Source: Ampelocalamus luodianensis
Lineage: Eukaryota > Streptophyta > Magnoliopsida > Poales > Poaceae
Length of the DNA stretch: 64,000 nt
NCBI GenBank assembly: GCA_036346255.1
Contig: CM070625.1
Span: 38,568,520 to 38,632,519 of the forward strand
Direction of reading: 5' to 3'
Shown here: one piece after another, positions 12,191 through 23,962 of the stretch
Layout: each line of letters opens with the position of its first letter
Position numbering within the stretch: the first letter of the stretch is position 1
Translations under genes and position numbers: made by a program
The notes under the pieces: model-generated
Told to the model about the DNA's origin: nothing
What the model saw: only the letters and a program-made list of their open reading frames with translations
Database searches by the model: none

Positions 12191-13420
12191 GAAATAGTAT
12201 GAAACATAAAGACAATGCTTACATTATTATTAATAAGAAAACATCAATAGAAATTTTTTTATTGTAGTCCCAAGCCAATCGCCATTCAAAATGGCAGAGA
12301 GGCATCGGTGGTGCTGTCACTAATCAGCGGCAACATGAGCATGTCGCTAATCGAAGCGGCGATAGGGCCATGTCATCATTTCAAGCGGCGACATAAGCTC
12401 ATTTTAAAATTTCATTAAATGTGCTTTTATTTTGGTAATTCTATTAAAAATACTATTAAAATAGAAACATTATCGATATATCTACAACTAAACTATAGAC
12501 ACCTAAAAGATTTACTAGACCACAAAACCATCGTCTCAAACTATCTAATTCACTCAATTACTATACCATAAAAAAATATACATAATTAACGACATATCTA
12601 AAACTAAACTACACACACTTAAAAATATTTACTACAAAGAACTACACTCATAACAATACATCTAAAACCATTTAAACCATTCAATTAATACACTATAAAT
12701 ATATTCTTTACAACTACCACATTTTCATAACTAAACTACACACACCTAATTAAGATGTCTTATTTGAACTACATTATATAATCATACATCTAAAACAATC
12801 TAATCCATTAAATTATGGACCTACTAGTTTGGTTGCTAACTTACGAGGTTTAATTTAAATGTGAAGTTACAAAAAATTACCTACAATGTGGCGGCGAATC
12901 TGTTCCTTCCTCTTTCTCCTCCACGACTACGGATGAACAGAGCTTAGCTACCTCTTCTCCTCCCTCTCCTCTCCCTCCTCCCCTCTTTTCTTTTTTTGGA
13001 TTAAAAGTGAATTTAGGCGGATTTTTAGACCTTTTATATCCTAACCTCTGTCGTCATTTGAAATAGCGACATATACCTTTGCCATTTGTATTGCTAGTGA
13101 GCGGGGCTCCTGTCGCCAATCAAATAACATCAGACCCTTGTTGTCATTTCCATTGGCAATAGAAGCCTATTTTTGTAATTTTATTAAGCAAGCATTTATT
13201 TCTATAATTCTATTTTTAAAATATATTATTTTAAAAATCAAGCTTTGTGATGCATATACGTTGTCGATGTTGCCGTCATTTGGATTGGTGACCAAGCCCA
13301 TTTTGTAATTTTTAAGCGAGTTTATTTCAGTAATTCTATTTTTAAAATATATTATTTTTAAAAATCAAGCTTTGTGATGCAAAGCACGTTGTTAGGACAA
13401 CTGTTATGGGTCACAAACTT
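12191..13420. repeat. Non-coding arm of the plant-mobile-domain transposon remnant
   Basis: No coding frame is seen. The sequence carries scattered diverged copies of a motif like TGTCGCCATTTGAAATGGCGAC (12280-12400, 13040-13165, 13260-13310), typical of subterminal or internal repeats of grass DNA transposons, in an AT-rich background (12410-12880). No terminal inverted repeat pair or target duplication could be fixed. Confidence 0.5.
13171..13394 (+). repeat. Direct repeat, two ~95-bp copies
   Basis: Copies at about 13171-13264 and 13300-13394 share TTTTGTAATTTT, TAATTCTATTTTTAAAATAT and AATCAAGCTTTGTGATGCA, ending in CGTTGT. They lie in the mobile-domain remnant. Confidence 0.75.
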
Positions 13421-14560
13421 ACAAGTGGGTGGAGAATTATTGCACAAGCTGTTATGTGCTGGAATTTTAATGCATTTCTTCGGCTAATTTAGTTGTACTT
13501 GAGAAAGACTTATGAGTCCACATACAGGGCAATTTCAGTACTCAGATTCATATCATATATTCATACCTCTGGAATAGAAAAAGTATAGGAGCAACTAGCG
13601 CTCGGACATATGCTTCTCATCGTACGCTCCCGACTCCTCCCCGTAACATGTCCAACACACATGCAACAAAAAAAAATCAACATTCACAACAAAATACTTG
13701 GATCTCGAAAAATGGAGAGGGGATCTATATTCTTGGCAAAATTCACTTAAAAATTAAAAGATCTGGTTAGCATACATAGATATACTTGAAAAATTAGCAT
13801 AGAAATTTGGAAAAACATTAATGGATGATGCTATAACCTGTGCAACATTTTGAAAATAGATATGCAACAATTCGGGGGGCACTTGCAACAAATTTTCAAG
13901 TATTAGACGTCTCAAGTGGCTCAATATTTGAGGCTAACTTATAAAACATTTTGATTTCGTTTGTGCAACAAGCGTGAACAATTGCAACATTAAAAGAAAT
14001 TCTAAAAAACTCAATTCAATAATTTATTCTTGCAACATTGAAAAATACGGTCCCAACATCTCAAATCATCTATTGCAACGAAAGAAACCTATAACAGCAA
14101 CAAACACCTAACTCACTGGCCTCGCCCTCAACAACGGTGCCGACACGCTCGGCCTTAGGCTCCGGACAGCATGGCGACCGCGACAGAGGAGGTGGCTATG
14201 CGCGGAGGAGTTGGCTCGGGCCCGATGCGGTGGTGGCGGCGTGGGAGGCGGGGCATAGGGCAGCGAGGTAGCGCCATGGTGCCGCTCGTGAAGATCACGA
14301 GCCGAGGAGGAGGATGGAGGTTGTAAAGCCGAGGAGGTAGCGGCTCATCACCACGTATGGTCTCTCGTGAGATGCTCCCCCACTGTTGAGTATACATCAT
14401 CGGGGAGCCTTGATGTGCCGCCACCGGACTTGGGAAAGAAGCATGGGAGAGGGTGTGGAGCATGGAAAATGGGGGAAGAGAGGTGTCATGTCGTGCATGC
14501 AGAGGGAATGGAGGTGCTAGTTGGAGACCGGAATCACAGGAGTGGAGTTGAATAGATCAA
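13421..14560. other. Unassigned repeat-like DNA
   Basis: No gene was recognised. 13640-14100 has the phrase GCAACA many times (for example 13864, 13947, 13984, 14034), a pattern seen in grass DNA transposon ends. 14140-14500 is GC-rich with open frames on both strands, but they show no known domain. Possibly one non-autonomous DNA transposon, boundaries not found. Confidence 0.35.
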
Positions 14561-15427
14561 GTTGAATGGATAAGGATTGGATGAGTGGATAAAGACAAGC
14601 TGCCTAGCATCTGGAGCTAGTGATTCAATCGGACATCGGGTCCAAGCATTCTCCAAAAAGTATTGTCTTCTCCTAGTTGATGCAAGCACGCATTTGTTTG
14701 AAGTACACATTATTAATTTGTAGATTTGCAGTATCTGTTTCATTTTGTTTCCACTGTTGTCTCGTTATTTCAATCCACGTGTTAATCATTCATCTGTATA
14801 CATCAGCCCTTTGAAGATAACAAATTCATATTATCAATATCAGCGTTTGATAGTGATCGGCATTGGTTACATTATAGATCAGATAAATGATAGCGACATA
14901 TATGCCACAAAACATGATAAATGATAGCGACATATATGCCACAAAACATGAACTTCGAATACAAGTTTCTCCAAGTCAACGCAAAAGCACATAAAATTTT
15001 ACAATATGAACCTGACGGAAGGCATATGGGTTGGGGAAAAGAGAAACTCGGAGGATTTGACTTGAGGGCCAATTGATTGCTTATACAAAAGGGCTTGATG
15101 ACGGTCTGAACTTTCAATGTTTATGGAACTCAGAATTTATGCTTCTTTGTTTGGTTCGCTCCTCTTGTCACTGAAGAATGTGAAGCACATAAAGTATAAA
15201 AATAAAATATGACCTCTTATATAAACCGTATTACTGTCATGTTAGGAACAAGTTTACATATATGAATGAGTTATTGGATGTTACTGTCATGTTATTTTCA
15301 GGAGCAATTTCTCACGCATTGCGTAATTTCTGTGTAAAACTCTGAAATTGATCAAGCAGGACTTTAGAACACTAACCGGCACTTCTTTAATTTGACATGA
15401 AAAATATACACAACTCTGCTCTTCCAG
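14561..15427. other. AT-rich non-coding DNA, probably intron of the CASP-like gene
   Basis: No coding frame is supported. The 3' end is a T-rich tract and TCTTCCAG directly before the CASP-like exon, so at least the last few hundred bases should be intronic. The region contains the tandem duplication at 14882-14949. Confidence 0.4.
14882..14949 (+). repeat. Tandem duplication, 2 x 34 bp
   Basis: Two identical adjacent copies of a unit beginning GATAAATGATAGCGACATAT and ending CACAAAACAT. Confidence 0.95.
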
Positions 15428-15619
15428 GTGGCTGCTTACCTTCTGATGTCTGCACTGTCTGCCGCGATTCCAATCACGAACCGCATGCGAGAAGGCGCGG
15501 ACAACATATTCACCGACTCATCCGCAGCTTCCATCAGCATGGCATTCTTTGCGTTCGTCTGCCTCGCGCTATCCGCCCTCATCTCAGGTTTCAGGCTGGC
15601 CAAACAGGCATACATATGA
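15428..15619 (+). CDS. CASP-like membrane protein, terminal exon
   Basis: After a T-rich tract and a TTCCAG acceptor, the frame gives 63 codons starting VAAYLLMSALSAAIPITNRM and ending GFRLAKQAYI with TGA at 15617-15619. The PITNRMREGADNIFTDSSAA block followed by a hydrophobic helix (ISMAFFAFVCLALSALISG) is characteristic of the C-terminal extracellular loop and fourth membrane helix of plant CASP-like (UPF0497) proteins, probably subfamily 4. These four-helix proteins act at the plasma membrane, and founding members organise the Casparian strip. The frame is clean, unlike the surrounding elements. The upstream exons were not found in the window; element A and the DNA transposon remnant occupy that side. 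It could be a live gene with a long transposon-filled intron or a stranded fragment. Confidence 0.85.
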   Translation: MAAYLLMSALSAAIPITNRMREGADNIFTDSSAASISMAFFAFVCLALSALISGFRLAKQAYI

Positions 15620-16430
15620 GGAGTATCTGTTATCCCATTGGCCATTGTATAGTCCATTGTTTCTACATGATGGTGGTATATTATTAAGTTTGTTTCTTTT
15701 AATTTGACTCCCAATTGGGACCGAGCTTGCGTGCTTAGAAATTGAAGATTGCTTCTTTTGTGTGTTCAGGTGTATACACTGTCATACCAAATTATGTACC
15801 TATGTCTCCACAGCAAATGGATGAAAGTTTGCATCTTGGAAAGTGTGTTCTGAAAATAAAGTTCGTAGCTGCTAGTATGTAAGCATCTGGATGCAATTCG
15901 CAGTTGATTACACTACGGAAAGTATCAGTAGCCCATCTTAGTGTTAACTGATAGGATTACAATACAAATTTCTCACTAATTTACATTTTTTTAACTACAA
16001 AGGGATTACGGATTGCATCTTAAAACTACGGAGCTAACACAGTTGTACTGCGTAGGATTCAGTGATTGCACGAGCAAGCTTGGCAGTAATCGAACAGTGC
16101 ATGATCAGATTACATCAGAATGTCAGACCATTATGCCATCAAATTAAGTCGGCAGCAACAAACCAAAATCGAAGGGTGTAACACTGCAGCAAGTCAATAA
16201 GGCTGGCCAAAGCTGAGGCATTTCAAGAGCATTTGTGTGCAGATGCGGATGGAGATGGGGCAAGTCATCGTCTCGCCAGCGACAAGTTAACAAGGCTGGC
16301 CAGGATAGACGGTAATGATGGTTGTCTTGAGTTAACGAAGTCATCCAGGGACGAGACTGTTAAATAACTTGCAGTCGTCGTGGTGCTGGCGTATAGATCA
16401 ATCCAATATTCTTTTATGTGTACATAATAG
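15620..16430. other. Probable 3' UTR of the CASP-like exon and flanking DNA
   Basis: No ORF of note. The first ~260 bases after the stop are T-rich and contain AATAAA-like signals (15857, GAAAATAAAG), which fits a 3' UTR. Further on nothing is recognised. A short low-complexity frame on the minus strand at 16144-16344 has no known motif. Confidence 0.45.
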
Positions 16431-16504
16431 ATGTGCTCTCATATATTTATAGACTAATAGCCCTTATTGGGATTTGGTATGAGCCCACCTCTCTTTGGAG
16501 AAGA

Positions 16505-16712
16505 AGTATAAGAACTGTCTAGAAAACTTGCATTGTTTTCTTGATTGAAAACAGATCACATTTTGAACCGTAGGATGAGATCAGATATCACTCATCATAG
16601 AAACATGCTTTAAAAGAAACTCAACACACATCTCAATGCATATCAAGCGGTTCAAAATGTGATTGTTTTCAATGAAGAAAACATGCAAATTTTCTAGCAA
16701 AACTCAAGTATA
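16505..16712. repeat. Fold-back element, ~50-bp inverted arms
   Basis: The left arm (16519-16570, CTAGAAAACTTGCAT...TTTTGAACCG) pairs with the right arm (16648-16697, CGGTTCAAAATGTGATTG...TTTCTAG). Similarity continues weakly outward. The loop is about 77 bases. It resembles a MITE, but target duplications were not located. Confidence 0.65.
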
Positions 16713-17051
16713 AACCGCATGGGCCCACCAAGGGGCAGCCGCATCTCCCCTGTTAACAGTCCACTTGACGAATACCACGACATTCATATGCCTCGTTAAA
16801 AACTCCTTCCAGAAACCTAGTGGAAAAAAATAGATAGGAGAAAAGAGTACATCGCATATGCAAGCTGTATTGCATTAGTTGCCTCATTAAAAACCTTTAT
16901 ATGACAAAACTTCTAATAAAAACTCACTAAGGAAAAAGAGTACAACAGCTAATCTTCTTGATCATATCATCTTCTAGATTACCATGCTTCCCGCATAGTA
17001 TTTGATCAAGATCAATGATGTATATATGGTCTAATATTTACGGAAGTGCTC
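16713..17051. other. AT-rich repeat segment left of the solo LTR
   Basis: Two copies of a phrase CTC(G/A)TTAAAAAC...AAAGAGTACA occur (16792-16850 and 16883-16953). The phrase resembles non-coding parts of plant copia-type elements. The segment is continuous with 22842-23962 and 37628 onward once the inserted elements are removed. Confidence 0.35.
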
Positions 17052-18289
17052 TGTAACATCCTGATTTTCACAATCGGGATGTTAATATTTAATTGGTTAT
17101 CTAATAAATATTTGATGTGATTTAAAATTTTTCCACATTGACGTAAAAGATTGCTTTTAAAATCAATTCGAATTAATGAAAATGTTGCATTTAAAGTTAA
17201 ATCGAGTTGTTTAAGTAGTTACATAATAATAATAATAACAAACAATATTTAATCGCATTGGTTGAAAGACTGTAGTTAAAATTTAATTATATTCATATAT
17301 TGTTTTGGCATGCATTTCAAAAATCATGATACATGCATTAGTATCGCTCTCTCTTCGGTTTGACCAGTAGTAGATGAAACATCTGCGTGGTCTATCCTTT
17401 CTCCTGCTATTTCTTTTCTCCCCACCTCTTGGCCATTTCTTTATTCAGCTGAAACCTCCCTCACTGCTATCTTATTCTCCCAACAAACACTACTCTACAT
17501 AACCACTTTATCATCTCTCTCCACTGCCAACTCAATTCAGCACTTCTAGTCATGTTCCCATCTTTTGTATATGTTCATCTCATCCACCTTCTCTCTTTCC
17601 AATCACCACCAAAATCACAAAATCAGTCCATGCATGTTATGCAGCCTCCATCCTCATCCCAAGAGCAATCCATTCATTTGATTAGTTTTTCTATTCATTC
17701 GATTAGTTTTCGCATGCATAATTGTTTGAGCTTTTGAAGAAGAGGAAGGAAAGAGCAGAGAGCAACCACATTGCCCATTTTGTTTTTCAGTGAGAGGCAT
17801 CATCCATTCATCACCCCACTGCCATTCATTCTCTCTCCAACCAAGCCACCACATACACCGCCATTTCTTTTATCTATCTCCCATAGTCATTTCACCTCAC
17901 TACTATTTTATCTTCCACCACCTCACGACCACTTGTTTTAGTCCAGTAAACCAACACCTCCCACTGCCATCTTCCTCTCATATCAGCTTTCCCCCTAAAA
18001 AACCGAAAAGCTCACGCCATTTCACACCTCCCCATCCATTTCTTTATTCCCAACCAAAGCACCCCACTGCCATTCTCTACTCCCAGTCGAGAGCTCTTTC
18101 CTTCCCCACTGCCTTTCTTCTCCCAGAGCAAAAACACAGCACTTGAACTCCTCTTCTACAACTTCTCTCCTTCCAAACTCCACCAAGCATCACAAATCTT
18201 TGAATGCATGTTATATCTTAGCGATCCTCATCTCGTGACCTTCCATTTTGCCAATTTGTTCTTGCATGCATGAACTTTTGAGTGGAGTG

Positions 18290-19270
18290 GAGGAGAGGAG
18301 AAATGGCGACATCTTTGCTGTCGGCGGGTAGGGGCGAGGAAAGCCAGCGGCGAGGCCCATGGCGTGGCGCGCGCCAGTGAGGGCACGGCGACGGCGATGT
18401 GGCGGCCAGCGTGCGGCGATCTGCGCCATCCGTGGGTGAGCGGTGTCAAGCGCCGTGGACACGAGTCGAGGCGTGGCGGCAAGGCGGCGGTGGCACCGCG
18501 GCTCGGCGATCGGTGTGGTGCGGCCTAGAAGCGACATCATGGTGGTGGGCATGGCGACCTCTGCGCGTCCGGTGATGGCGGTATGCGGCGGCATCAAGGC
18601 GGTGTTGGCGTATGGCGCGGCGAGGCCACGCTACGGCATGGTGAGCGCTGCGGCGGCGTGGCGGCGCGGCCGGAGCTTGCCAAGCGGCATCTCCATGGCG
18701 GTGCATGCATGCGGCGGCGCCTGCGGTGGCCCGCTGCGGCGTGGCAACGGCGGCGACCATGCGGCGGCAGCGAGACACGGCGCGGCGCGGCGGGCTTCTT
18801 CTTGGCGGCGGCTGCGGCGGCATGGAGCAACAACCGAGGAGGCCGGCGCGGCGGCGTCGGCGATGGCGCGATGGTCGAACATGGCGGTGGTAGCGGTGCG
18901 GCCGGCATGGCATGGCATGGCGTGTCTAGTGGTGTTGGTGGCGGCGCACAGGCTGTAGCGACCTAGTGGTGTGCACACATGGGCAACGATGGCGATGGCC
19001 AGCATGCATGGTGCGGCACGGCGCCGCGGTGGCATGGCGTCGAGCAATGGTGGTTGAGCACAGCAGGCGGCGAGCGAGGGGCAAGGTCGGCGAGCGGCGG
19101 CACTGGCGCGCGGTCGGCGTGGCGATCTTGGCGTCGCGGCGCCTAGGCGAGGAGTAGCGGCGAGTAGGATGAGGTCTGCGGCGGCGACTACGGTGGGCGG
19201 GCGAGGAACCGGCGATGGCTACGGTGGGCGTGGGCGAGTGGCGAGAAGGCGGCGCCGGTGACGATTCGCA
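18290..19270. repeat. GC-rich GGCGGC-rich block in the solo LTR
   Basis: About 1 kb of GGCGGC/GCATGG-rich sequence lies between CT-rich and AT-rich parts of the LTR. Frames stay open on both strands over the same bases (18443-18958 plus, 18446-18913 minus), the usual effect of extreme GC content. No domain is recognisable. It may be LTR promoter/leader DNA or captured sequence. Confidence 0.5.
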
Positions 19271-21885
19271 CGCCTAGCGTTGCGGTAAAATTCTTAGTGT
19301 TATTTACGTTACCGTATTACATTTTTAGTCATGCATGTTCAATATTAGCCATAAGCATGACATCTATTTATGCATGTTTAATTGTAAAAATGATTTGGTA
19401 GCTTGTGACCGCGTGACTCTCGGTTATGTCTTATGTGTGCGTAGGCATGGTCTTGGGAGGATATGTTCTTTGAATTGCGAATAATTAGAATATTGTTATG
19501 AAATGTATGTATCTTATTGATCAGTAGATGCTAGATTGAATATATGAGTTGATTATTTGATCGAGCGATATTATTGTAAAGTCGCATGGAAAGTAGTGGT
19601 GATCATCGGAGGATAAATTAGTTGGAGGTTTCTTCTCATATTGGATTAGTAATTTTTGGAGATAGGATGCATAAAGATGTTTATAAATGATTACTTAATG
19701 GATGGCGTATGTGCTGATGTTTAAGGACATATCTTTCATATATGTGTGTTGTTGCTCGTTGGATGTCGGATAAAGTACTTTATTGGATTGTTTGATCGGA
19801 TGTCCTAAGCTGGTAGTTATCGGATCTTATCGATAGAGCTTGGGGATGATAGAATGGATTATTTGATTGCACATAAATAATTGGATTACCTTGTAATTAG
19901 TAGGTAAGTCCCATGTGCGAGTCGATGCGATTGTACTTTCTATTGGGTTAGTAGCTAAATGATTATTAGTTGATCATAGAGACACATGTGTGATTGGATT
20001 GGTAGATGTCATACGCGACTAGTCCGGTGAAATGGATATAAGTTGTTTGATTAGTGAGTTGTTAAATGTTGGACATGCCTTTAAATTGTAGAGCTCACTA
20101 GGTGTCGGTTAGTCAAATAAACCTCGTTCGGTGGAAATTTCGGTGTATACGATATGAATTGCCGAGGTGAGATTAGTAGAGTTTGATAGTTAGTATTAGC
20201 TTAAATGGTCTAGTAAAGAACAATTAATGGATTTAGTCTTAGTCATATGCATATCACTTGGTGGATTTTGTGCAATCACTAGATGGATTGTATGTATGAA
20301 AGATGGTGAGTCCGGACATTATTTGTTGCGTTGAATGTCTTGTTTATGCCTTAGTGGATGTTAGTATAGGAGTTAGATCGAGATACGAGGATATGATCGG
20401 AGAGTGTTATACATGTTATTGGATTCAACAGGGAATCGGTTATGTCTATGATTATGAGAAGAGTAGATTTGTCGGTAGATCTTTTCCCTTTAGGAAATAA
20501 ATTGAAAAGAAAAGAAAGTACATAGACCCCACTTATCATGGCAGAGGCTAGGTCATCCTACCTGTAAAAATTATTTAATGCAGTAGCAAAATCAAAAAAA
20601 TTTACACGAAAAAGTCTTTTAACTTCAACAATTCATAACTAATTCATATGAACTCTAAATGGAGTGATTCAATTTTTATTGATCATAAATTTTAATTACC
20701 TTTCATGCCATGTAAAGCATATCCCTACCACTGTTCTACAAATTTTCACAAAACAATTAAATTCGGATGAGCAGTAACAAAACATTGATTTTCAACATTT
20801 TCCAAAAATCTGATTTTCAAACTACTATAACTCTCTCATATAAACTCCAAATGGAATAATTTTTGTACCTAAATTCATTTAAAATCATAATATAGATACT
20901 GTATAAATTTCATGCATTTTGGAGCAATTTGAGTTTTGGCTATTTTTCGTGTTTATTCGATATCGCCTTTCTATAGATTCGAGTTGCGGAAGTAAGAAAG
21001 TGCGTAACCGAGAGTTAGAAAGTGAACTACCAGCAAGGCAAGCATCCTTTGAACTTTCTTTTTGCATCATATTTGATCCCAGTTTGTTAGGATAGATGCA
21101 ATGATAATTGCTTGCATGCTATTTTGATAATGTCGCTATTTTTGTGATGAATAGTTAGACACATCCTATTATCTTGTCATTGTGGCTATCCATGAATTAC
21201 CCCAGTACTAAATTAATTATGATAGGATGTTTGAAATCTTTTTGTTCGAGTTGTTAGCCATGCAAGTCTAGAACCGTAGCTCGATTGTCGGAATAGCCGC
21301 CAATTATGGGTTAAACACAACTCTTATTATATACTTTTGTTTCAGATCTTCGTATCTGTTTTATAAGTGAAATTTTGTCATTTTCAAATGAGCTTTTGGT
21401 CTGGACAAGTGTTGGTTAGTGATGGTGCCTTCGTGCGAGATTTGGGTATGTGGGTTGGCTTGTGCGGACAATTAAGGACCGAACTTTGGGTTGTTGCGAT
21501 TCAAGCAAAACTCGTGCTATCACTTGTGTGGTATATGGGTGCCGTATGGTTAAGTAGGGGAAGATTTTATTGTGTTGAGTCCCACGGTGGTGAAATTGTA
21601 AGGGCATGGGACCGTGAAATCCCGTGTTCCTTTTGGGCCGATAGGATGGGGGCGTTAACGTCTTGTGTTTCCTAGGATATATAGGATGGAGGCGTTAACG
21701 TCTCGTGTTTCCTAGGAGCCATGGGTTGAGGGACTTAGCTCAATGGGATCTTCTTGCTAAAAATGACCGTATCTTGATTTACCTGCCCGACATACCTTAG
21801 GAAGTATGCTATATTCGGAGGCATCCGGAGGCTTACGGGCTAATCAAGTCTTGTGGGTAAAGTAGTACACCCCTGCAGGGTAAAT

Positions 21886-21917
21886 CTATTCGAATAGCCG
21901 TGTCCACGGTTATGGAC
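21886..21917. promoter_or_regulatory. Conserved ATTCGAAT / GTCC...GGAC block
   Basis: CTATTCGAATAGCC is followed by GTCCA, six bases and TGGAC. The same arrangement is at 7975-8004 (minus), 28806-28837, 36835-36866 and 60713-60744, each 780-950 bp before an LTR end. Confidence 0.65.
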
Positions 21918-22242
21918 GACCGCTTGAAATTTGTGGGCTGCTTATTGTTAGACTTGGATTTAAAATTGTGGTTGAACTTGGTATTCGTCATGAACGGGAT
22001 GTTCATGTGTTTAGTACATCAAAGTGGGCTGCCACTTTGGTCTTTGTATGATTCAATTGTTTATTACTGAAATGCTTTACTACATGCTTTACTTCTACTT
22101 CAAATTTGATTTTAAACTGGGCACATGAAAACTAGTATGTGTAGGATGTTATTTGTTGCGTCTCTTTTGCAAAACTAAACCAATATGAGCCATCCTTTGA
22201 ATGACCCTTATGCATAACTATTTTTATTTGTGTAAGACTTGC

Positions 22243-22258
22243 GAGTACACTTGTACTC
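22243..22258. promoter_or_regulatory. Conserved GAGTACA/TGTACTC palindrome in the solo LTR
   Basis: GAGTACA, CT, TGTACTC, a perfect inverted repeat 578 bases before the LTR end, as in the other long LTRs. Confidence 0.7.
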
Positions 22259-22841
22259 GGCGGATGTTCTTGGCCTTTTCGGTGAGGAAGATTATGAGTA
22301 TGGCGATCTCGTTAGTGTTGACTTGGGTGACACTAACGAGTAATGTGCTATCATTTAACCCCGATCGGTTGCCGATGGGTGATGGGCATACCACTCTGGT
22401 CTTTTGCTTTATTTATTTACTTCCTTGCTACTTGATACTTCACTTTGAATTTGGCGGTCGTGTATGTAATAAGTTGTAGACTTTAACTATTATGCGGTAT
22501 GTCTTTTTATCTCTTGTTGTATCGTTGTATGGATGTAACCAACGTTGGATGAGGTATGAGTATATTGGTCGTTGATCTTGGGAGCCAATATAAGTCATAC
22601 TCGTTGTTAATGGATCCCCATTTAACTCACTAAGTGTAGTGCTTCGAATCGGAAGAGAATCGACAATCATGTAGCGTTCGCAAAGGAGCAGCGCGCATGA
22701 TCGTTGAGGCTCTAGTATTCGGCTAAGCCTCTCACTTGGATAGAGTTAAATTGGAATTCATTCTGGGAGACTCGTAATTATGTCCCTAAGACCTTGTCTA
22801 ATCTCGGTCTTATGGAGATAATTCAGGGAGTCCCCATGCTC

Positions 22842-23962
22842 CCCTTAATCCTACACCTCTTTAAGCGGTAAAACATTCAAGATAACTTCAGGTGGTGATC
22901 ATCAAATCGATTCCTTCTAGGTAAATCAAAATTAAGACTTTCATAGTCTAAAGTATTATGATCAAATTTAAGCATATATGCTTCCCCTCAAAACGACATT
23001 TGTTGGAGTCTCCTTGCTCTAATGTCATAATCATACTTTTTCGGAAACAATCACAGCTATATTGTGAGCAAATCTACTAGATTATCACAATTTTTAGTCT
23101 TTGGAACATTTATCCCACTATTCTTTCTGATATTGTGGGGAAAAAAATAATTCGGGAGCCATTATTTAATTGTGCAACACAAGGAAAATTTTGTTCTTAC
23201 ATAGGACTATGGGATACAATTAGTTGCAATGTCACATACCTTCTAGATGTAACTTATCAATCCTCTTCATTTGGGCTAAATACTTTACAACTCTCTCTAA
23301 GTGGATTTTCAAAGTTACAATCAATTAGTATGTTTTGTAGAGCTATAATAGTTAACTTGTACTACTACAAATTAAATACATATAACCAATCTAAATTCTG
23401 GTATTTAGGGGATTAATGATGTTGCTAACATCACCAACATACTCGTACCTTCATGGTACTGGAGGATATTACCATTCCACTATTTTCTGGTGGAATATGT
23501 ACTTTATGAGTGCTTATAAGGCGCGCTTCTGATTGTATACTTCCTCATTTCATTATCTCTCGGGTTGGTATTAGTCCACTTCAATGGATCATATAGTCAT
23601 TAGTGTGATTTCATATATTGCCTGGTAAGTCACTTATTGATTTATTCCTTCTAGGAAATTATTATTCTCAGGTTGAGACATTTCATAGGTATGAGATTTA
23701 TTTATATTGCGATTTTCTTTTAGGAATCCTGAGACCTTCAAGGATATCTTAAATGCAGTTTTGTTAGCCTTTAGCGCATATTTTTTATTCATTCGTGCCA
23801 TTTACTAGAGGTATTATGTTGGAGATTATACTTTCATTCATAATAGGAGAGTATTAGTCTTATACAAGGACCTTTGAACCATCGCTGTTCACCACCTCAT
23901 TATTTTCATAATGACCAATGAAGTCTTAACTTCCTAGTTTGAAGACATACACTTAGTGATTA
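22842..23962. other. AT-rich segment between two insertions
   Basis: No coding frame is supported. It continues 16713-17051 across the solo LTR and continues at 37628 across element B. It looks like degenerate transposon or intergenic DNA; no family could be named. Confidence 0.4.

Larger units (their letters stand above)
17052..22836 (+). mobile_element. Solo LTR of a long-LTR gypsy element (5785 bp, TSD TGCTC)
   Basis: It starts TGTAACATCCTG and ends GTCCCCA, with perfect 5-bp duplications TGCTC at 17047-17051 and 22837-22841. No internal region, primer site or second LTR is inside, so this is a solo LTR left by LTR-LTR recombination. The last 2.3 kb (20560-22836) is related to the element A LTR, including the hairpin at 22243 and the block at 21886. 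The first 3.5 kb is not. It contains a CT-rich stretch (17340-18200) and a very GC-rich stretch (18290-19270). Confidence 0.92.

Noticed and set aside
14155..14463. Minus-strand 102-codon frame as a gene
   Set aside because: Pro/Arg/Ser-rich with no recognisable motif, in GC-rich repeat-like DNA.
15428..15619. CASP-like exon as a transposon-captured fragment
   Set aside because: No element ends were found around it, and it has a proper acceptor, frame, stop and 3' UTR-like sequence; capture cannot be fully excluded.
17552..18146. CT-rich frames in the solo LTR as a host gene
   Set aside because: Low-complexity Ser/Pro/His translation without domain or splice structure; it lies within the LTR.
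18443..18958. Long open frames on both strands in the GC-rich block of the solo LTR
   Set aside because: Extreme GC content removes stop codons; the translations are Arg/Ala/Gly-rich without domains, and the block lies inside an LTR defined by a perfect TSD.
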